The notes beneath the pieces were generated by a model that saw nothing but the letters and a program-made list of their open reading frames with translations, searched no databases and was not told the DNA's origin. Made by a program: the position numbers and the translations under genes. A stretch of 64,000 bases of DNA from Pyxicephalus adspersus (taxonomy: Eukaryota > Chordata > Amphibia > Anura > Pyxicephalidae), in the NCBI RefSeq assembly GCF_032062135.1, contig NC_092858.1, forward strand, positions 168,822,198 to 168,886,197, given 5' to 3'. How positions within the stretch are numbered: position 1 is the stretch's first letter; the number at the start of each line of letters is the position of its first letter. This document shows, in pieces, positions 47,291 to 64,000 of this stretch.

Positions 47291-47913
47291 TGAAGATTGG
47301 GCTCTTAATATATTGAAGGAACTCTTATATGATATTAAAAATTATAACATATAAAATTGTTTCACAAGCCATTTCATATTTTAATGACAGCCTGTCTATT
47401 TACTGTAAGCCACAAAGAGATGGAAACCATAAATCCATCAGTCATGTACAAGGAAGAACCAGCCTATTGTTGATCACTAGTTTAACATGAGCCCTAGAGA
47501 AGGAATTGAAGGCTTTGATTGAATGATGTGGACAACCCACACAGTTCTTATTTACATATGCCATGAATGACTGTGTAGCACCTGCAATGAAGGTTGCATA
47601 TAAAAAGCCTTCCCCAAGATGAATACAATAACAGAATAGGATAGGGTGGGAAACTGGTTTTCTCTGACAAACCCTCTCCTGGGCGGTAAGAAAGATTCAG
47701 CTTTCTTCCTGCTCTGACTTGTGTGAATGCCAGAAGCTCTTATTGACTACAACCCACACACATCTCTGTCTCCCACAGAAGTAGCACAAGCCTTGCCATG
47801 TTACCTTTTCTGCCTCAGTTATCACTCCATTGGAATGTACACAGCCGTCTATTTGTAGGTTAGATCAATATTCTTGAACATGTAGGTAATATATCGTTAT
47901 AAAGTTTAACGGT
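47291..47913. other. Spacer, no gene seen
   Basis: AT-rich. No features recognised. Confidence 0.6.
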
Positions 47914-49030
47914 CAGACTACTCACCAAGTTGCCCTGGCCTTGGATTTATCATCATGAGTAGTTATTTGGCCGGGAGGTTTGGGGGGGAAGCCCGATGGT
48001 TCCAATACCACTTTTCCTCTAAGATAGCCGTTATAATACCAAGACCTATCATTACTGATCCATGATGTTCAGACTACTTACCAAGTTGCCCTGGCCTTGA
48101 GAAACTACAGAAGATTTATCATCATGAGTAGTTATTAGCCCGGGAGAGGTTTGGGGTGAAAGCCCGATGGTTCCAATACCACTTTTCCTCCTTTTCCTTC
48201 CGCCTTGGCCTGAGGAAGCCACAGAGGATTTATTACTATGACCACTTATTAGCCCGGGAGTTTTGGGGTGGAAGCCAGATGTTTCCATCATTACTTTTTC
48301 TCTAAAGTATCCATTATAATACCAAGACCTAAAACCACTGATCCACCACAGTCAGACTGCTTACCAAGTAGCCGTGGCCTGGGGAAACTTCTTCAAAGAA
48401 ACTTTTGCAATTTAGAGGCAGCAGCGCCCATGACAGTTCATGAGCCTTATCTTGCTAAAGAAAAATGTTTTGCTTCTGATATTAAGGTTTGGAGTGAAAA
48501 CCCATTTGTTCCATCCCCTTTGTCTCCGTCCCCGGTGACCGTTAAAATAACAAGACTTTTATTGTCAGACTGCTCACCCAGTTGGCTTGGCCCAAAGGAA
48601 ACCACAAGAGATTTTGGGAAGAAATTTAGGGACAGCAGTACCTATGATCACTCATTAGCCTTACCTTTAAAATATTTTGCTTCTGATATCAAGGATTGGA
48701 ATGGAAGCCAATTGGTTCCATCACCACTTTTCTTCTAAGGTGGTCGTTACAATACCAAAACCTATTATCACCAATCCCCCATGATCAGACTCCTCCCCAA
48801 TTTGCACAGGCCTACAGAAACTGCAAAGGATTCTGGGAAGTAATTTAGAGGTAGCAGTCAAATTAGCTCATCAGCTTTATCTTACCACTGGAAAATGTTT
48901 TACTTCTAGCATTGAGATTTGGGGTGAAATTTGTTTTTTTTGATCACCCTTTGCTTTCTAAAGGTGGCCATTATATTAAAACAAGCCATATTACTGGACC
49001 ACCATGGTAAGACTTCTTACAAAGTTGCTT
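47914..49030 (+). repeat. Satellite-like tandem array, 215-225 bp unit
   Basis: A block like GTCAGACTGCTCACCAAGTTG followed by CCTGGCC recurs at about 47914, 48068, 48350, 48565, 48783 and 49007. The later spacings are 215, 218 and 224. The first unit is about 154 long and lacks the GGAAGTAATTTAGAGGCAGC part. Each full unit also has GGTTTGGGGTGAAAGCC and TTCCAATACCACTTTTC. The overlapping frames (48052-48291, 48268-48738) come from the repeat. Confidence 0.85.
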
Positions 49031-50473
49031 TAGTTTAAAAGGCTCCAAGGTGCTCATGAGGGTTATGGTACCCCATTCAACTATCCTGGCCCTATTCTTG
49101 AGGCAGGTGATATTATTGAAATCATTCATGTCTCTTTAAAACGTGGGGGTTTTAGATTAGCGCTGACACAAAAAGATCTGAATCTCTTTGCCGGCCCTTT
49201 AAAGAGCTTCATTCTGTAGGGATCACAATAACACGTGAGAAGGCAGCACCAGCCTGCCCTAACTTGCGCAAGCGTTGGATTTCCAGCGCCCAAATTAGTT
49301 TGTTGCAGACAAGCGGCTACACCTCCCTTTATAAACAGCTCCAGAATAGCTCTGTGCTCACTAATCCCATATGTGAGTTTTATTACTGCAGAGTAATATT
49401 GCCTCTGGCCATTATGAATTTGTGTTTTATTATCCCATCTCACGTGGCCAAACACACAGAGCTGCAATACCAAGCTGCAACAGACTGGGACGCTCATTGT
49501 GAACATACAGCCAGTGCCAATGCATGGGTTTATATCAGCTGTTCCTATTGTAGGAAACATATGCTCGGAGGCTAATCTTGTTGATCCAATACAATTCCCG
49601 TTACAGACCAGAAGCAAAAATGCCAATCTGGAATTCCAGCTCTACTTGCCACATGTTTGTACAGGGGTTGTGGCCCAACATATTTTCCAGACATTTTTTT
49701 CAGAAGAGTAGCAGTAGTCATGCCATTATTTGCAATACAGGATGTCAGCATTGCATGATCTTCAGTACAGTGATGTACATAAGCTAATCATGAAATCTTT
49801 AGCTCCTGGGGTCAGCTTTGGCCATTTGTACCCACTCAACCCACTGGATATGGAGGTTTAAAACCCTTGGCCAACTTTTTGTGCTCTCTTTGTAACATTG
49901 GGGAGACTTCACTTCCCACTCTAGGACAGGTAAGGAAAACTCTCTCTCTCATTCATTTGAACGCCATGCCCAAAACAGTTAAAAAGGGACAATGAGCACG
50001 TCATGTTGGGGTGCTATGCAAAATGAGTGGTGCCATGTTGTACCAATGCATGTAATGCAAGCCATTACGCTGTAACACAACACTTTCATTTTAATAGGCA
50101 CTTAGTTGTTAAAGGAGAATTCTCCGTTTATTCTGGTCCGAATTAAATTTTTTGGGTTTCCCATCACTTTCTATCTCAATAATCAGGACCAACAGGGAGA
50201 AGAATCTCCTAGTGGGGTCACCCAGCCTAACAGAAGACCTCACCCTTCTCTATTCTATCCAAACTTAAAAAAAAAAAAGTTATTTTAGATAACAGGCATA
50301 TTTTTCTAAGCCAAGATCATGAGTATGCAGGTTGCTTCTTTAGATCTATTAAAACCATGATCTCTCTATAATAGAACTTTCACCTTTTGGCCATCAAGAA
50401 TAGTAAGATGGGTATATAAATCTCCAGATAAGTGAAATCTACAATCAACGGACACTTTGAAGTAGTAAAATAG
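49031..50473. other. Spacer downstream of ripk4
   Basis: Includes the candidate conserved element at 49150-49580. The remainder is AT-rich and unremarkable. Confidence 0.55.
49150..49580. promoter_or_regulatory. Candidate conserved non-coding element
   Basis: A 430-bp stretch free of repeats, low in stops on both strands (frames at 49126-49626 minus and 49264-49575 plus overlap), with homeodomain-type words (CTAATCCC, CATTATGAATT, TTTTATTA), CACGTG-like ACACGTGAG and CTCACGTGG, and a GCGCAAGCG core. Neither frame resembles a protein family. This is inference from texture only. Confidence 0.35.
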
Positions 50474-50479
50474 TTTATT
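50474..50479 (-). promoter_or_regulatory. Candidate polyadenylation signal AATAAA for ripk4
   Basis: TTTATT on the plus strand reads AATAAA on the minus strand. It is the first exact copy after the ripk4 stop codon, and AT/T-rich DNA surrounds it. No transcript evidence is available. Confidence 0.4.
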
Positions 50480-52599
50480 TGTAAAAATGATTTTAACACA
50501 AATGTAGCATGTGAAAAAAAAATACATCTGTGTACTAAAACATACACAATCCATGGATTCCATAATATGTTCTGTCATAGAAAGAGTTACACATTGGTTA
50601 TATGCGAGCAGCTAAACACAATATACACAGTATATTCAAACTGACTGTGTATTACAATTACAGTCATATATACAGTTAAAAAAAAATTACAGAAATTATT
50701 TATCCGGTATGCTTAAACATGGTTTAAGGAAACTTGATGATTTCAATTGGGATTTGCAATAGCAAACACACGTGTTTGGACAATCAGCTGCAGTGTGATA
50801 TATGAGTATAGGTGAGGCACGATCAGCCCATCATTTGGGAAAGGGAGTGACAACGCTACTGCCCAGCAAGGTGGATTCCATTAACTAGTTCAGTGCAGGC
50901 TGTAATACAAGTGAGTCAATATGCATTGCTTGTGAATGCTGGATGGGCAGGACCGTATCCAGGACCCCACAGTAATATGTTTCCTCCTTCCACAGCTTAA
51001 AGCAAACCTTAGCTCTGCCCATACACATAGGGGAGCATGTGGCTCTCTCCATGTGACAGCACGGGACTAAGAACCAGACCAGCCCTGTGCAAGCTTCAAC
51101 TTAAGTGTTTGTAGCTTGCACAGAGAAGCTTCTCCTGATCTCGGAATGTTGAAAAGAACAGTGGGAGAGCAATGGGAGGACGATTTGTTCTTCTGGAAAG
51201 GGGATTTAAAATAAACCTGTTTTTCCCCCGTAGAGGTTAATTGTAACCCCCAGTGATTGGTTTACTCTGCAGCACAGAGAATCCATCATGGAAGACTAAT
51301 ACCATCACTTGGCTTTGCAACGGCTGCAATAAATTGTTTTGCAAGTGGGGAACTAATCACTGGAGTGTAAATAGATATTTAGGTTTAGCGTTTGATTTAC
51401 ATTCCTTTAATTGCAAAATCTTAAGGATCCATTTTCGATAGATAGTTTGTGAAAGAACAATTCACTCTAAAATAATGGTTTAATTATGGACAATTGCTGG
51501 TGGGTTGAGTCACCCTTTCAATAACCGGTAAGACCACTGCTTTTTGGCAGAGCAGAAAAGGAGAAATACCTCCTTGTAATGGCTAAAATAAATATGCAAA
51601 ATGTGAGGATCATTTATATCCTAGCATTTCATAGATTGCACAGAACTAGGAGGAAACCATCTACATTTGGCTGGTGTTTGGATGGAATATGTAAAGGTAA
51701 ATCATTTACTAGTTGGAACATTGCGTTGCATTAACAGTTATAAGGTTGCATTATACTTTCTGAAGCACCTGTATCACATATCACACAATTCTAACACAAG
51801 GATAAAAATCCTAATATTTGGAACTTGATCATTTTCAAATCGTATTGTCCTTTAGATAAAAGTAAGGGTCACATTAATGAAGCAGGTATCCTTATTCTGG
51901 TGTATAAGCTTTGCAAACTCCTAAAACCTAAAGCCCAAATGCCAAATACAACACGTATGGATAGAATTAGTTGCAATGCTCCCTGGTGTTTTTTAGTTCA
52001 GGCAAATTTCTTCTGTCCATCAAAAGAGAAGAGATCTGTTCATAGCACTACTGAAATACAGCCAATTGACATAAAATGTTGTGTCCATTTTGGTAATAGT
52101 TAAAAAATGTTTGTGAAAATCAAGATTAAAAAATTAAAAAAGACAAAAAAATAAAATGTGGTCATGGACCATACATGTGTACACGATTTACAGTTGTTTT
52201 TCTTCATGTTTCCCAACTGAACTCTATTAGATGGGAACAAGAGTTCACCAACAGTCTCAAGGTTGAGATGGACCTCTAGTCCACAGGTGACCAATGCAGA
52301 AATGTTTCTCAAGAATGAAATATCATCCAAGAATGGACAGGGATATGGCAAAAAAATTAAAGCCAAGGAGGAAGTTATCTTTTGGTTTAGGTTTTTCCTT
52401 CTCGTTGAATCAGATGCATCAAAATCCACATTGTACAAGCCGTTTTTTTTTTTTTAAGTTTGCTTCCAACACTTCTGAAAATATCACCAACAAAGTCTTA
52501 TTTCAGATGTTTCCAATGTCCATTGAACATTGGAGATCTCAAAGATCAGCATCCATGATCCATGCCTATACTTGTGTAAGTCAAAGGTCCCAATATCCC
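50474..52599 (-). other. ripk4: Probable ripk4 3' untranslated region
   Basis: AT-rich sequence downstream of the ripk4 stop. No splice-like or coding signal is seen. The first canonical AATAAA on the minus strand after the stop is at 50474-50479, which would give a 3'UTR of about 2.1 kb. Possible ATTAAA variants occur nearer (about 51407 and 51480), so a shorter form is possible. The 5'-3' extent is inference. Confidence 0.45.

Positions 52600-64000
<11,401 letters not shown>

Noticed and set aside
49126..49626. 166-residue minus frame as an exon
   Set aside because: An equally open plus frame overlaps it, the residue pattern fits no family, and a non-coding explanation is as good.

Overview
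The window is vertebrate nuclear DNA: intron-split coding sequence, AT-rich spacer, and many dispersed transposable elements. The repeat set (a tRNA-type SINE and a LINE sharing one 3' tail followed by ATT/AAT repeats, several palindromic MITE-like families, hAT elements) together with the protein sequence suggests a frog, probably a neobatrachian/ranoid. That assignment rests on recall of repeat types and is inference.

Only one host gene is recognisable. ripk4 lies on the minus strand in the right 13 kb (63360 down to 52600). Seven consecutive coding exons are present with GT/AG junctions that keep the reading frame. They encode the kinase domain from the region before helix C through the end of the lobe, a serine-rich linker, and eight ankyrin repeats. 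The first coding exon (start codon, ATP-binding loop and lysine) lies beyond base 64000. The protein stops about two ankyrin repeats earlier than the human protein as I remember it. A probable 3'UTR of about 2.1 kb follows, down to an AATAAA at 50474-50479.

The left 50 kb holds no gene I can support. It is a landscape of mobile elements: (1) 5'-truncated CR1/L2/Rex1-like LINE copies (14225-15845 and 20165-20995 on minus, 24238-24970 on plus), plus 3' tails at 4256 and 9748; (2) tRNA-derived SINEs (6012, 22547-23212, 31220) ending in the LINE tail; (3) hAT elements with 8-bp target duplications (22630-22981, 35349-35589, 38704-39371), the last carrying a transposase C-terminal remnant; (4) two almost identical 425-bp MITEs (14553 and 32752); (5) a decayed multi-exon-free coding element at 27484-29170 of a widespread but, to me, unnamed transposase-like family; (6) palindromic elements and several dispersed families of unknown class; (7) degenerate tandem arrays at 29757, 33947, 40262, 44593, 47085 and 47914. 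Nesting is frequent: a MITE inside a LINE, a hAT inside a SINE, and a snap-back repeat inside a LINE.

There is one assembly gap of 453 N (5539-5991). A low-stop, homeodomain-site-rich stretch at 49150-49580 downstream of ripk4 is a candidate conserved non-coding element.
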